64,000 nt of DNA. It comes from Maylandia zebra (Eukaryota; Chordata; Actinopteri; Cichliformes; Cichlidae). A program made the translations under genes and the position numbers. Of the stretch, positions 36,974 to 50,500 are shown in pieces. Under the pieces are notes generated by a model that ran no database searches, was not told where the DNA came from, and was given only the letters and a program-made list of their open reading frames with translations. The DNA lies in assembly GCF_041146795.1 (NCBI RefSeq), contig NC_135179.1, positions 28,445,047 to 28,509,046 of the forward strand, read 5' to 3'. Each line of letters starts with the position of its first letter. The first letter of the stretch is position 1.

Positions 36974-39900
36974 ATTGTGTCCCCTCAGCAGAAGAGCCAG
37001 TGTACACACAGATGGAGGAAGCTACTTGAAACACACAGCACACAGAAGCTCACCGAGGTGTGCGTATAGGAAAGACCCTGAATTATTTGTTTTTAGTGTA
37101 AAAGTTGTCATTTGGTTTTTATGGCGGTTTTGGTTTGATGTGAATAGCTAAGCGACAGCAGCTAAAGAGGAAGCAGTTAGCACATCAACTCTTTACATGT
37201 TAGTTATGTCAAAATTTGGTGCTTCAATCTTTGAGATTTCACACTATGACTGTATGCAAAGTCTTCATCAGTGTTTTTCATTATTGATTATAGGAGATGG
37301 TTATCAGCAAATTAGCTGAAAATGAAAACCAAGAACTAAAAAAGAATTGTATTCAAACACAATCTGTAGAAACATTTGCAGGTTGGATGCCTGTTTGACA
37401 TATACTGACAGTGTAGTTTGGAGACTACATGAACCTGTGTGCCAGTGAAGCTACTTGTATCCAGGTGTCCCAGTAAAGGTGATGGGAGGTGTTGGGTTTA
37501 ACTTTCGCAGGATGTCGTTGAAGCATTATGTTAGGAAAGAAGCTGAAAAAGGCTCCAAAAAGAATTTCTAAAGGCCACATTGGCAGGTACTACCAACCTC
37601 AAACTAAGCAAAAATTGTGCCTTTGAAACTAAAATAATATTTGTTATTCACTGGGAACTAGGGCTGTGCGATATGACCAAAATCTCATATCCCGATATAA
37701 AACCTCTATCGTCCGATAACGATATAAATCACAAAAAAAAAAATATTTTCTGTAAATTCTGTGAATCTCGGGTAGGTGAAGTGTTTCCAGTTGGGCGTCG
37801 TGTACCTGGAGTCGAGTGTTTTAACAGATGTATGAAACTACACATTTTTAGACATAGGTTGTAACGGCCGCCGTTTTCTTTGTGAGTATTTATTACACGG
37901 CGTGCTGCGGGGAAAAGCCTGTTCTAACGTTTGAGTCTAAGGTTGATTTTTTTTAGCACCTGACGGCTCTTTTTTTTTGCTTCTCATCCGTCAACACTCT
38001 GCATACTTTTTCACGTGATTCCGTTTATTTTGAAAAGTCTCAACAGAATCTTGAGGTTTATTGTGAAAGGTTTATGTGGAAAATAAACTAGCGGACATGC
38101 GATGGTTTTACCGTCGTTGTTGCTAAAGACAACCAATAAAAACAGGCGCTTGTCCGTCAGTAGTGTGGTTTCTATTAAATATAAGAGAAAGAGAGAACTT
38201 TAAGAAATTAATATAGCCACTACAGTGACCATCAAAACCATGAACAAACAGTTTATTTTGCGACACCACAAAACAAACGATAGCGTAAAATGAAACATAG
38301 ATGTTTTTATATCGTCATCCGATATATATCGTTATATCGAACAGCCCTACTGGGAATGATTAGACCGTTCCCAAAAGACTAATCAACACCTAATCAACCA
38401 TTTTTAACTGCTAAACGACTTATCATTTGCTGGCTTTACATGGAAGTTTGCAGTGGACCTTTATTTTTTTAAGTAGTTTCACAGTGAACTTTGACTGTTT
38501 GTTCTAACAGATCGCCATTTACATTTTCGATGGTAACTTGCAGGCTCTACCTGAGCAGATTTAGGCGGCCCATCTACCTGCAGAGAGCATCTCTTGTCAA
38601 ATGGGGGCAGTCAAAAAATATGTCGTACAGCCGCTCTGTGGGCTACTCTTGTGCTTTTGTCGGTCCATGAGTCAGCCACGGAAAAGAGCAAAGTTACAAA
38701 CAGACAAAGAGCTGACGTCAAGCTGAGTGTTAAAAACAACACTGTCACTGTCTGCGCTTTTCCTGCTGCTTCTGTTCCTGACGAACTCCGCCGCTCCGTC
38801 TCTTTTCCGGCCCACTTGTCGGCCGGTCTGCATTTGCTTGACGCGCAGCATCATCCACACCGCGTACTGTGCAGTTGGGTTTTTGGAAGAACTCACAGGA
38901 GCACATTTGTGGTGGTTGAAATTCCAAAAAATATCTCCTCAGGTGGGCACAGACACAGTAGCTTAAACTTAAGCCTAGTTTAGTTGCGCAGTGCCTCACC
39001 TTTGGTAACATGTTCTTCTATGTTTATTGTTCAGTGACGTTAGTGGTCCACTGATCCAACTTTTCCACCTCCGATTCGGTACAGATACCTTGCTTTAGCG
39101 TATCTTCTGATACACTGTTACATTAATAAGCATTTGATGATCTCTGCACCTTTAATAATGAGATTTGACACTTAAGTATATATGGTTCATTATGGTTTGA
39201 TGACCGTTAGTGTGGGTTCTGGAATATTCCAAGTAAATAATTATGTAGGCATTTATTGAACTGGTAAGAAAATAAAGCACAATAGGCTCAAAATACAACA
39301 AAGAAAAAAAAAATATCAACGTTATTCACCTTGATTAAATTGCACAAGGATTAGGCTTTAACCTCCTAGGACCTGGCATTTTGGGTTATTTAGACCAAAA
39401 TACTCAAGTTTGCTCTACAAGGGCCTGATATCCACTTACGAGGACATTATACTGCTACTGTTCTATCGACATTTTAAATGAATATCCTCATATGTGGCTC
39501 TCATTTTTCTCAGAAACAAAAATTAGGTAAAAAAAAATCTGGTAATTCTTTGTTTTTACATTCATCGTCTCCCAATCAGCCCAAATATCAATGGAAGAGT
39601 TCGGGTCTTAGGAGGTTAATGAAGTTGATGACCAAGTGTTGTTTTATCCCAAGTGCAGTAAAACCTTCCAAATAAGCGTTTCACAAACTGTGACGACAGT
39701 GTGAGTGAGCAAGTGATGTTATCGTCATCTCTGTTTGTTTTTCTTTTGTTTTTTTTTAGTTGTGCCAACTAACATGACCGAGGCTACTTTGGATGTGCAG
39801 TAAACGTGTGCATGGTGGTGGGAGCATCGTGGTTTAGGCTTTCTTTGCTACCTCAGTCTGGATGCTTCACAGCCATTTTGAGAAAAAGGATTTCATAATT

Positions 39901-41545
39901 GTGCCATCAAATTTTAAAGAACAGTGTCAGGGTAGCACTTCATGGCCTGAATCTTTGGAGAGGTTTGGTGAAAACACGAGTAAATCATCAAGCACAAAAA
40001 AACAAGGAAATTAATGATTTTAGGAATTACACATTACCTAATTAGGATGCCGTGGCATGACCTAGGGAGAGCTGTCCAGTCAAGACATCTAAGCAGTACT
40101 GATGAACTCGAAACTGTTTGTTAGCTCTAAAATTCCCCCATCATTGTGAAAGTCTTATTAGCAGCAACAGGAAATGTCTGATCGAGGTTCTCCAAATCGC
40201 TAAATTCATGAGATCACTTTCTTTTTCTATAGTCTGCTGTTTGGACAGTGTTATTAGCTTAGTCAGATCATGTTTGTGACTCAGATGACAATCAGGCCAC
40301 ATATTATGTGTAATGCGCTCAGAAATCCCAATAATTTCAAATGGCAAAAGCTCTGAATGGGCCTCTCTTGTATCATTTCACGATTTTCAGGCGTTTCTAT
40401 GGCTAAAGCAAAGGACTAAAGGCACCCTGTAGATTTTTAAACCTCCAGTAGTGATTTAAAGCAAGAGTTTAGTGTGTGTAACAGATTTTTATTTTGTGCA
40501 TGTACAAGAACCAGAAAAGCATGTGGACAGCTGCATAGACCTTCCTGTGTAGGGTATGTCTCTTTCCTGCTCATTAACAGTTGGCAGCTCAGAATAACCT
40601 AGCAATAGTTCAACAGCTGAGCAGTAGAAGAAGAAGGCATGCTTACTGTATATTGCACAACTCATAATACTCAAACACTGGCTGTGCAAATGAGGAGGAA
40701 GGAAATGGATTCAGCACTTTTTTAGACACGAGACTAACACACAGTGTGCTTTGGTGAGAAAAACTGAATGCACTCAACTATGATTTTCTTGCGTTAAGGC
40801 CTTCTGGTCTAACTTCAGCTGCACTGCAGGACAGCGAACAGTCAGTCACCCATGATTAACCTCCTCATACTTACAGCAACCTAAAACTACACTCTTGCCA
40901 GAAGCTGAGTAGTTATTAACACTTTCCTCGTGACCTGTTCTGATGTGATCCATGCAGCAGAGAGACAAATGCAAAGCTCAGAAAGGTCAGCTTTGGCATA
41001 TTTAGCTGGTTTCCTTCACAAACCCTGATTCACACACAAATCTGTGAGTGGGAAAAGATCGCAGACAGCCTGCATTTTTCTTCCCTGTCTTAAACAGCTA
41101 CCTGTGGCTGCGCTATAATTTTCCCCCAAGAAAACAGATGGTAGAAGTGTTACTACTCACTTGTGAAAAGAGGAACACAACCTTTTGTCTATTCTGGCGT
41201 GTTTGATAGGCTGTGTGTGTGTGTGTGTGTGTCAGAGGAGGGTTTGTTTTCAGCTGATTCAGAGTGTCTCTGAAATGGAGAAGTTCTCCTAGATGTCTGC
41301 TGTGGGCGCCGCCGGCCTCCCAGAGTAGAGTTACTGCTCTTGAAAATGTGCCCCCTCACGTTTCTCCCGTGCCTCCGCCCCCGACTCGGCTGACCTCTTT
41401 ATGTGGAGCAGAAGGCCAGCTGGTAATGTTTATAGCTTCAGCGTCTGATCAAAGACTCGATGCCCCCAAAGAGAGGAAAGGGGGAGGAAAATAGTGTGTG
41501 TGAGACAGAAAGAGGAAGAGAGAGAGACAGATGCGGGAGGCTAAT

Positions 41546-41579
<34 letters not shown>

Positions 41580-44500
41580 GGGGGGGGTGAAATAGCTTTG
41601 GTTAAATTCAGACGCCTCTGTTTCGTTTTCCTTTCCATTTCTCTCCTGTTGATGTAAAACTCGCCCTTCATTACGTCCACCTCTGTCCTGCGCTACACGT
41701 GTTCATTTGGCTTCGATCTCCCTGCAATATTTATATTCCTGGCGTAGGCTGGAGCTCCCATAATGCTTCGCTAATTCCCAACGCCTATCTGCAATCTTAC
41801 GTACGCATTGGGGTCGCGACTCTGTGCTGTCACGTTGGTGTCACATGTCACTCAGTGCCACATAATCACAGCTCGGCTCTGAACCCAGTGCCGCTGCGCC
41901 GCATCTGTTGTTGCTATTGCTTCCCTGCCAGTTATTGTCTGCGTCTCTACTCCAAGCACCGCCTTTTGAATTATTCCATATGGAAGGTCTGTGAAGTCTA
42001 ATTTGCTGCAATGTGGCGAGGGAGCAGAGGGGAAAGTCTTTACTTATTCATTCATTCATTCATTCATTCAGTCAGTCATTCTGCTGCTGCTGCTGCTGCT
42101 GCACTCAAGAAAATCTAGCACCACTGGCGAGGAGGAGCAGGAGGAAACAGGAAGTGGATGCTAAGTGCACTAGAGCCAATGGAAACGACATTTAAGGACA
42201 GGAGCTCAGGAGCTGCGACCCCGAGGGATCCGTGTCTTACTACGCTATTAACTTCCACTTTGTAGTTGGATTGTTGCTGATTTGCTCAGCATGTCAGATG
42301 CACTTCCTATGATCACTTTCACATTTCCTGTCCAGGCTTTGGGTACAGTCTGATGAGTCTTTTTTGACTCAGCAACCCAAGGTGGCCTAGTGACCCAATA
42401 GGGGTGAAAGGATGACAGGTGGGGACGCGAGTGGGGTTTGGAAGAGGGGGAAACTGGTTTTACTCAGCCATGAGCCGGTCACCAGTCAGCTGCTCCAACA
42501 CAGAGAAACAGGAGTGCTGTGGGCACGCCTCAGAAAGAGATTTTACACTTCAGAACAACTCTAGTGCTATTCTCTTGAATGGAGTCAACTAATTTGCACA
42601 TTGCCTGACGATTATTAGTGATTAATCAGTCAGTTTGCAACTAATGGATTCTCCTTTTAATAAAGTATCAGAATAGTGAAAAAAGCTCATCACACTTTAT
42701 AAAAATCTAAGGCTAAATACTGAAATGCTAGACTAGAGCTCGACCGATACAGGATTTTTAAAAGTGCTCTCTAGTGGAAAACCAGATCCAAAATTAACAC
42801 GCATCACGTGATTGAAAGGTGTTTGTTCCATTGCTTTACTTTAGAATTCGTTACATTTAGTTCTAAATGCTGCTGGTAACGTAAACTTGCTTTATTAATA
42901 TTTACTTTGTTTGCACTGTGGCTCAGAAAGTGTTCCTCGATGATGAACGCGACCACACGTTCAGGACTTCTTAGCTCTGTCCTGTCTTGTTTCAAATGTC
43001 ACATCATATGAGGTTGACATAGTTGGAATTTTTGAACCAATGACAATAAAGGCCTCAAAGCCTTTTTAGGGTTTTTTTTCTGCTTTTATTGGGATAGTGC
43101 AGTGGAGAGAAGACAGGAAGGCTGGGAGATCAGGGGGAAGGCATACAGTAAGTCCCAGCAGGCCTCAGGGTCTGCAACAGCCTTTCAGTTTATGGGTTGC
43201 TTGCTTTACCCAGTGAGCTGTACCAGTGCCCAGAGGTCTTGAATCTTGAAAAAGAAAGTCTTTGTTGACCTTTTGGAAAAATTAGCAGGAGTTGGCTCAT
43301 TATATCACTTGGCTATGCTGTTGAGACCGGTGCATGAAAGGGTGTTGATAAATGAAAAAAACACTGGATATTCTCTGTGGCTTTGAAACTTGTGCTTGGA
43401 CTTTGATTGAAATACCAGACTACAGCTTCTGACTTAGCAAAGGGTGTGTAATGCATTTTTCTGCCATTTGGATTGGCCTTTGAAGTCAGCACCAGGATTT
43501 ACATTTTGAAATGATTTAACTCTCTTCTTGTCTTTGTGAAATCTGCCATGATGTGCAGCACAGCTGGCACCCATCTGGCTTGTAGCTTACAATGCCAAGA
43601 CGGGTTTTTAGCAGCTTGTGTATTTACAACACAGGCATGTGCCCTCTCTGAAAACAACATGAAAGACGCATAGGACTGATTCCCAGCATGTACATAGTGT
43701 TGTGATCCCAATACGCCAGCTTCTCTGGAGGCCTGCTGTGAGTGAATAGGTGATGATTTTCAAGTCTAGAATGAAAACATCTGTCGGTTTTCTTCTGCTC
43801 ATCCAGTTCAGGGATGGATGTGGGGATTAAGGATCCTGTCCTTGTTGTCATAGGGCAAGTGGTGTGGTTCACCTAGGACAGGTCACCAGGCTAACACCTG
43901 GACACAGGCACAGTTAATCTGACATGAATGTCTTTGGACTGTGGAAGGAAACTGGAGTACCCCGAGGCAGACACAGGAAGATGATGCAGAAAGGCCCATG
44001 CAAACCAGAGGGTTTGAATCTTCCTGATGTGGTTTGACAGTGTTAACCACTGCACCACAAAGCTGCTTATAGTGAATATCTGAAAATGCAAAATGGAACA
44101 CCAAACACCTAACCAGTGACCACATATTTGGGTAGGTGTCTGGTGTAATTATGGGTCCCAGTCAAAATAACATGAAAAACAACTTTGCAGTTAGTGGTAA
44201 TATGGATGGAGTCAGTTATTTTCGCGTATACAGGCGCTGGCACAGTGTTTAGTGTAGGAATCCACTGTTAGGGGGGGAAGAGAATAAAGATATAATGCAC
44301 CAATGCAAACCAGTTCAGTGCTATTAAGAAGTTGGATATGGTTATTGTCCGTGAGAGGGGGGCAGAGAGGGGAGGGGGCAGAATTCAGGAGCCTCACAGC
44401 CTGTGGATACAGGCTGTTGGCCAGTCTGGATGTTCTGGCCTGTATAGACCTGTACCTTCTCCCTGAGGGCAGCAGATGGAAAAGGTGGCGCGCAGGGTGA

Positions 44501-47500
44501 TGTTGGTCCCGCAGGATACTGTGCACCCTCCTCAGACAGCGAGTGGGGAAGATATTACTGATCTCTGGCAGACTTGTTCCAATAATTCTGCCAGCTTCTT
44601 TCACCACCCGCTGGAGTGCTTGCTGGTCAGCCTTGGTGCAGCTGGGGAACCACACTAGAAATCCATACGTCAGAACGCTGCTGATGGCACAGTTGTAGAA
44701 GTTCAACATCAGAGGTCTGGGAATGTGTGCGCTCCGCAGTCTCCTCAGGTAGTAGAGGCGCTGTTCGGCCTTCCGTGCAACTAAGGTGATATGGTTGCCC
44801 CAGGACAGGTCCTCGGTCAAAGAACAATTTCATTCTTCTTTGACAATGACAATAAATAAAATAAATACTAAATACTAAATCATACAAACTGTTTTTACTA
44901 GCTGAGTAATGCTAAGATGAGTAAACTCATATTTATAGAGAAAGTCATTGGTTTTCCCTTTGGTTCCTTCTCCAAATTTGTTCATTCATTTGAGTGAGTA
45001 AGCGCTTGGATTAGTGGATTATCCCTTAAGGCCATTACCAAAATGCTCCATTATCAAAACACACTGCATCCTGTGGTAAAGAATTGATATACATTTGGAC
45101 TGTCAGTTTTATATATTAGTGTTAATAAAAGCTTTGTTCTTTGTTGTCTATTTACTGCTGTCATTAACATCTATAAATAGAAACGCTGAACAGCCAACTT
45201 TTTGAATGAACTATGGCAGGATGCTCTCACTGTACAGGCATGAATGGACAGAGTGCATTAGAGCTTCAGTCTGTGATTAATGATCATTAATCGCCATTAG
45301 TGGGAGTAGAAAAAGGCACCACCCCCTCCCTTTTTTTTTTTTTGTTGCTGTTTTTTTTTACTCCCGAGGTGAAATAAAGTATTTTGAAATGTGCAGCTTG
45401 GCAGATCGGAGTCGGAACTTTGTGATCAGAAGCGTCTCTGCCTGGGCTTGCTTTCCCACCCGGCAGCCATGTTAGAGCGAGCGTCTCTGACGCTGTTGAT
45501 ATAGGCGGTTTATAGAGCCCCGAGGAGGCGATGGAAGTAGAAAGGGAGAAAGATAGGAGAGAGAGTTGTGGAGATGGAGAGGAGGAGGGAATGACTCACT
45601 GATATAGCACTCATATGTCACTGAGTCAACAGAGCGCAGTCACACAGCCGAGCGCTCACAGTGGCTCATTGAAGGCGCTGAGTCTGGCCCTGATGGAAGT
45701 GTATGGGCATGTATAGACAGACGCTGATAGAGTTTAATGTACACATGCACAAGCTGCTCCTGTTCCCCTTTTTTTCCCCCTCCATCATTCCTTTCCCGCT
45801 GATCATAATATTTACGGTACACTCCCGGCTAACTTGGACAGATCGTTGTGCAGCGTCTGCGATGCGCTCATGAACTGCTGGACTGAACTAATAAAAATGT
45901 GGGACATATTTTTAATGGAAACTTTTATCCAGAGCACCTTCACGGCAGCGATGGTGTAAACAGTTCTGTTCATTAAATCCGGGATTGAACGCTGGAGACG
46001 TGTTGGACGATACACTGTGAAGACTCTGAATGGCTGCTGTGTTTGCCGTGCGCTGAGGAAACTGTACAGAGATGGGTATCAAACAAGCTTCGGGCCTGTT
46101 TACAGTAAACTGCTGAGCGGCTTCCACTGCGTCTGCAGCTTGTGGGGAAATCGGATTCATTTGTGCAGGCAAAGGTTACAAACACACAGGAATAAGTACA
46201 TGTGACACACGAGGTGTATATATGGGACCAGACGAGAGCTGCTGGATGATGCGAATGCAAATATTATTTTTGCTGTCCCAAAGGAAATAAATAATCTAAA
46301 TGGACATAGTGTAGGATCTGATGGAGGTGGACAATGTCCCCAGCACCACCACCAAAAGTAAAAATGTGAATTTCAACCAGATATCTAGATCATATTTAGA
46401 TGCTATTACAGAAATGCAGGTGCCTAAGCCTCTGTGAACAGAACATCCACAGCCGACAGAGTATCAAAAATCTGTTTATGCCATTAAAAATTAAACAAAA
46501 AGGCATCTTTTTCTCGACGTCTCTTCACTAACCTGATAAGATGCTTTCAGTTTTTAATCAATATTATTTGGCAAAGTCACCTTCAACATTTTTCAGTGTC
46601 TTTGCTGGGCGGGTAGAATTTGCTTCTCTCTTGTATTACTTTGAAGCAATCGTATTGATAATCAAGCGCCTGATCAACGGACTCCTCGCCGTTAATGCAG
46701 TTGCACTTCAAACAGTTGCCTTGCCCGTTAAATACGTGGCTTTAGATGTGTGACTTTTAAATTGTTTGACTCATACTATTATACAGGGTGTATTTAAAAG
46801 ACTAATTCAAAGTGCTTTAATTCTGCAACCCTCTACGGGTAATAATCGAAACACGTACTGTTAGAAAGAGCGGATTCGTGAGTTTGACGTGGTTGAAAGT
46901 TGGTAGCAGTGACCCCAGACGTGCTCGCCAAGGTATGAGACGAGTCTGGAGGGGGGACACTTGTGAACATCCTATGTTTTGTATGTAAAACATTATATTA
47001 AGTCATGTATTTTAAAACATTTGGCAAATTTCTCTTTCCATCACTTTTAAAGAAATAACCCTTTTAAAATCAGATGTGACCTCGAAGGCTGTAAGAGCAA
47101 GTTAATGTCACTATCAGCTCATCCAGTATGCACTAAATATTCATCGCAGCACCCTTACACCAAAACAGTCTATGGATGTGCCATTCTTAACAATATCTGA
47201 ATTGTTACCTGATAACACTGCTCCCGTTAATTCAAATAAAGTCGCTTCTAGGCCCAGAAAAACCAGGTGTAATCTTGGATTACATGAAGAACCAAAAAAT
47301 ACTTAAAGATCTAAAACAGTCCAATCTACCTGCAAGCTATGAGTTGGTGTGCAGGGAACAACGGGTACTGTTTTAAAGACCAAAGCTGCTCACACCAAAC
47401 ATCAGATTTTTTTCATTGTTTATTACTATTTTTGTATCAAATGAGTCATTATTAATGGATAGGCATGACCTGACAGGTTTATTAAATGTTGGCTAACCCA

Positions 47501-50500
47501 AAGAATGAAATACCTGACAAGTCATGATCCTTAATCATAATGACGCTGAACATGAAGGTTAAACAATTCAATATTGCCACATCTCAGTGTTGTAGCAGTG
47601 CCCAGAATGAGTTCTACACCTTGATATGCACTAAATGTGTGTAGTGCAGGTTAGTAATGCACTTTGAGGTCGATGTTCTCAGAGTATTTTTTAAATCCGG
47701 TCAAAACTGAGGCAGCAGACACAGGAATATCCCGATGTCATTTCTTATTTTAGGTAAAGCTTATGAAACACTGATAATACAGCTCACCGGCATTTTCTCA
47801 TTAGTTGCTCGGTATGATGGTTTTTCCTTCTTACTTGTGAAATAACATGTCTGTTGGAGACGGTTTATTCTTAGATAATCCTGGTAATAGGCTTTAAATT
47901 TATTTTTGTCAACCACTGGAAATATCGCTCTAAAGTTAAGAAATTATATACCTGGACTTCATTTGTAACATGCTATAGCTGACAGTGTGCAAATAATTGC
48001 AAAATCTGACAGCTGAGAAACTTTCCATCAGATCATTTTAGTCATGCTCGTGTTTCACCTTTGCCTAAACTGTATAACATGTGTCGTGCACAAGGTTTAA
48101 AGATTATTCTTATTAATTTTGCTCTCAGGTTTGCTACAAGCACCGGATAGTTTGCACTCAAAATGGTTTTATCGGGTGCGGCGGTTCAGCTAGTGTCAGG
48201 TAAGATGACACAGGAAATGTACTTAACTTATTGTGCTGTCGAAACACTCAACCAGCCAGTGTAACAAAACTCAACTCCCCCGAGCACTCTGAGGCAATTT
48301 TTTACGCATGAAATAAGGACATCTTGAAAATCAGGTCGGAGTGTTTACCACATTTATAGATGTCTTTTTTTCAGATGTGGCACACGGCAAGAAGCGCTCT
48401 GCTTTAATGTTTTGTCACTACTGGAAATGTTCTATGTGTTTTGGTTAATGGAGAAGCCTGAATAGAACCTGCGTGAGGCAGCGTGCATGATGCCAGTGGT
48501 TAATCTGTTAATCGCACATTGATGCAATCCAAGAATCCCACACGCTTTGTGCTTGGGAAGTCACAGGTGAGCAGCAATCTCCAATCCGATTAGCTTTACG
48601 TGTATTTTTATCTGGTATTGCAGAGAAAAGTTCAGGGTTGCGGTACCTGTGTGAACATAGCTTAAGAAAAAAAAGCCTCTAAGAGTTGTTTGAAATCCCT
48701 GCATGAGCCCCATCTGTGAAATATCGCACTCATTTGGAAGTAAGAGGATGAAATACTCGTAAAGTATTGAATTATATCCACTTGACCTATTCCAGTGAGG
48801 CATTGTTGACTAATGCACAACATGAGCACAGGGCTTGAAGATTTGTATGCTTATTTTATCATCTGCTCCAATTCAATATAAAGTCTGTATATCTTAAATC
48901 CATTACCCGGGTGACAAAAAAGGAGGACGCCTCTGCCTGGCTGATGTACTGCTGTTTGAGGAGTTTCCTGTCATTCTGCTCATTTGCAAAGCCATTCCCA
49001 GCGGTTTGTAATTGAGTTATAGGCGATTTGGTGATAGCACACTGTGCTGTCTGCTTTGGCAAAGAATTGAACTCGCTGAAGGCATCAAGATGAAAGAGTT
49101 TAATTCCAGTGTTTGGTTGTCCTTTTGCAGCATCTTGGTCAGACGTTGTATTCAATCTTCTTGAATTCAGTGTCGCAGACAATAAAAGTGACAGAACTGA
49201 GACTGATTCACTCAGTCAAGTTGGTCTGGTTGAGTCATATCTCCTTACGGGAGATTCATTGATTCCCCATGTCTCTAACCAGCGGCAGGAAAAACGTGCC
49301 ATCAGTAGACGTGAGATAGGTCGTGAATATTTATATGAGCGCAACTCAGACACTATGTCAAAAAGACTTCATCTTTGGCGAGGACAAGGGAGTGCCTGAT
49401 CTGGCTCACAAAGGGCAGTGTTGCATTGGTGAATTGGTCATTTACACCACACAGATATCGGAGATGGCAGTGTGTCTGGTTCTCAGCATCTTGTGGTGAT
49501 GCCTTGTGCTCAGCTCGCATTAGAGGACTGCAAATGTGATATAATAACTGATTGTCTGTCAGAAAGGGAACTCTCACATTAACGTCATCTTCTTGGCATT
49601 CGTTTCTTGTTTTAACTCGGACCCTAATGCACATAACACGGCTCAGGAGCCACTTTGGCACTGTGTAGCTCTCTGGTCATCATTCTGAGCTCATCTCATA
49701 ATCCTTTAATAATCGATGAGTAAGAGTTTCTCAGATGTGAGGAACAGGAGTGAATCATATCTTCTGATTGTTAACTGGTGCTGCTCTGTCTTCTCCCAGG
49801 AGGACTACGACCGCCTGAGGCCGTTGTCCTACCCGATGACCGATGTCTTCCTCATCTGCTTCTCTGTGGTCAACCCCGCCAGCTTCCAGAATGTGCGTGA
49901 AGAATGGGTGCCCGAGTTGCAGGAGTACGCTCCCAGTGTCCCTTACTTGCTCATCGGCACGCAGGTTGGTTCTGGAAACACGTAACAGACGCTTCCCATT
50001 CTCAGCTGCTTTGCGCATATGTGGTGGATGTACCTGCATTTGTCATTTCTGACACGCTGGAATGAAATGAGGTTACCAGAGAAGAATACACTGTTGAGCT
50101 CATACCTGATGTTTTCAGATAGAGATGAAAAGGAATGAAAAATAAACTCAGTTACTTAGACATATTGAACAAACTTTAATCATTTTCATCCAGTATCAGT
50201 CTGATCCTGACTCAGAAAGCTAGACCAAGTACAACAGTGACAACGTGGAAGTCCACTTTATATACATACATGGAGGTGGTGCAACTACACTTTCCTTCAC
50301 AGCTTTGTTATAGTTTTTTGCTTTATTGGTGACAGTGGTGTCGCTGCCGGTTTCTCGCTCTCATTCTTATTAAGCTTGGCGGAAGACTTATTTTACTGCT
50401 CTTATGGTAACATTATGTGCTGTCAACGGCCTGATTAACATTATTTCACTTCACTTGTATCCTGTCAGTTCCACTCTACCCACAATGTATGTGTGAGTGT

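Noticed and set aside
39770-39990. Possible second Tc1-like transposase scrap ('catggtggtgggagcatcgt')
   Set aside because: Only one short phrase resembles Tc1 transposase DNA and no ends are visible; too weak to list.
42731-43030. Possible transposon starting 'agagctcgaccgatacagga'
   Set aside because: The opening resembles repeats seen in fish, but no matching inverted end or duplication was found.
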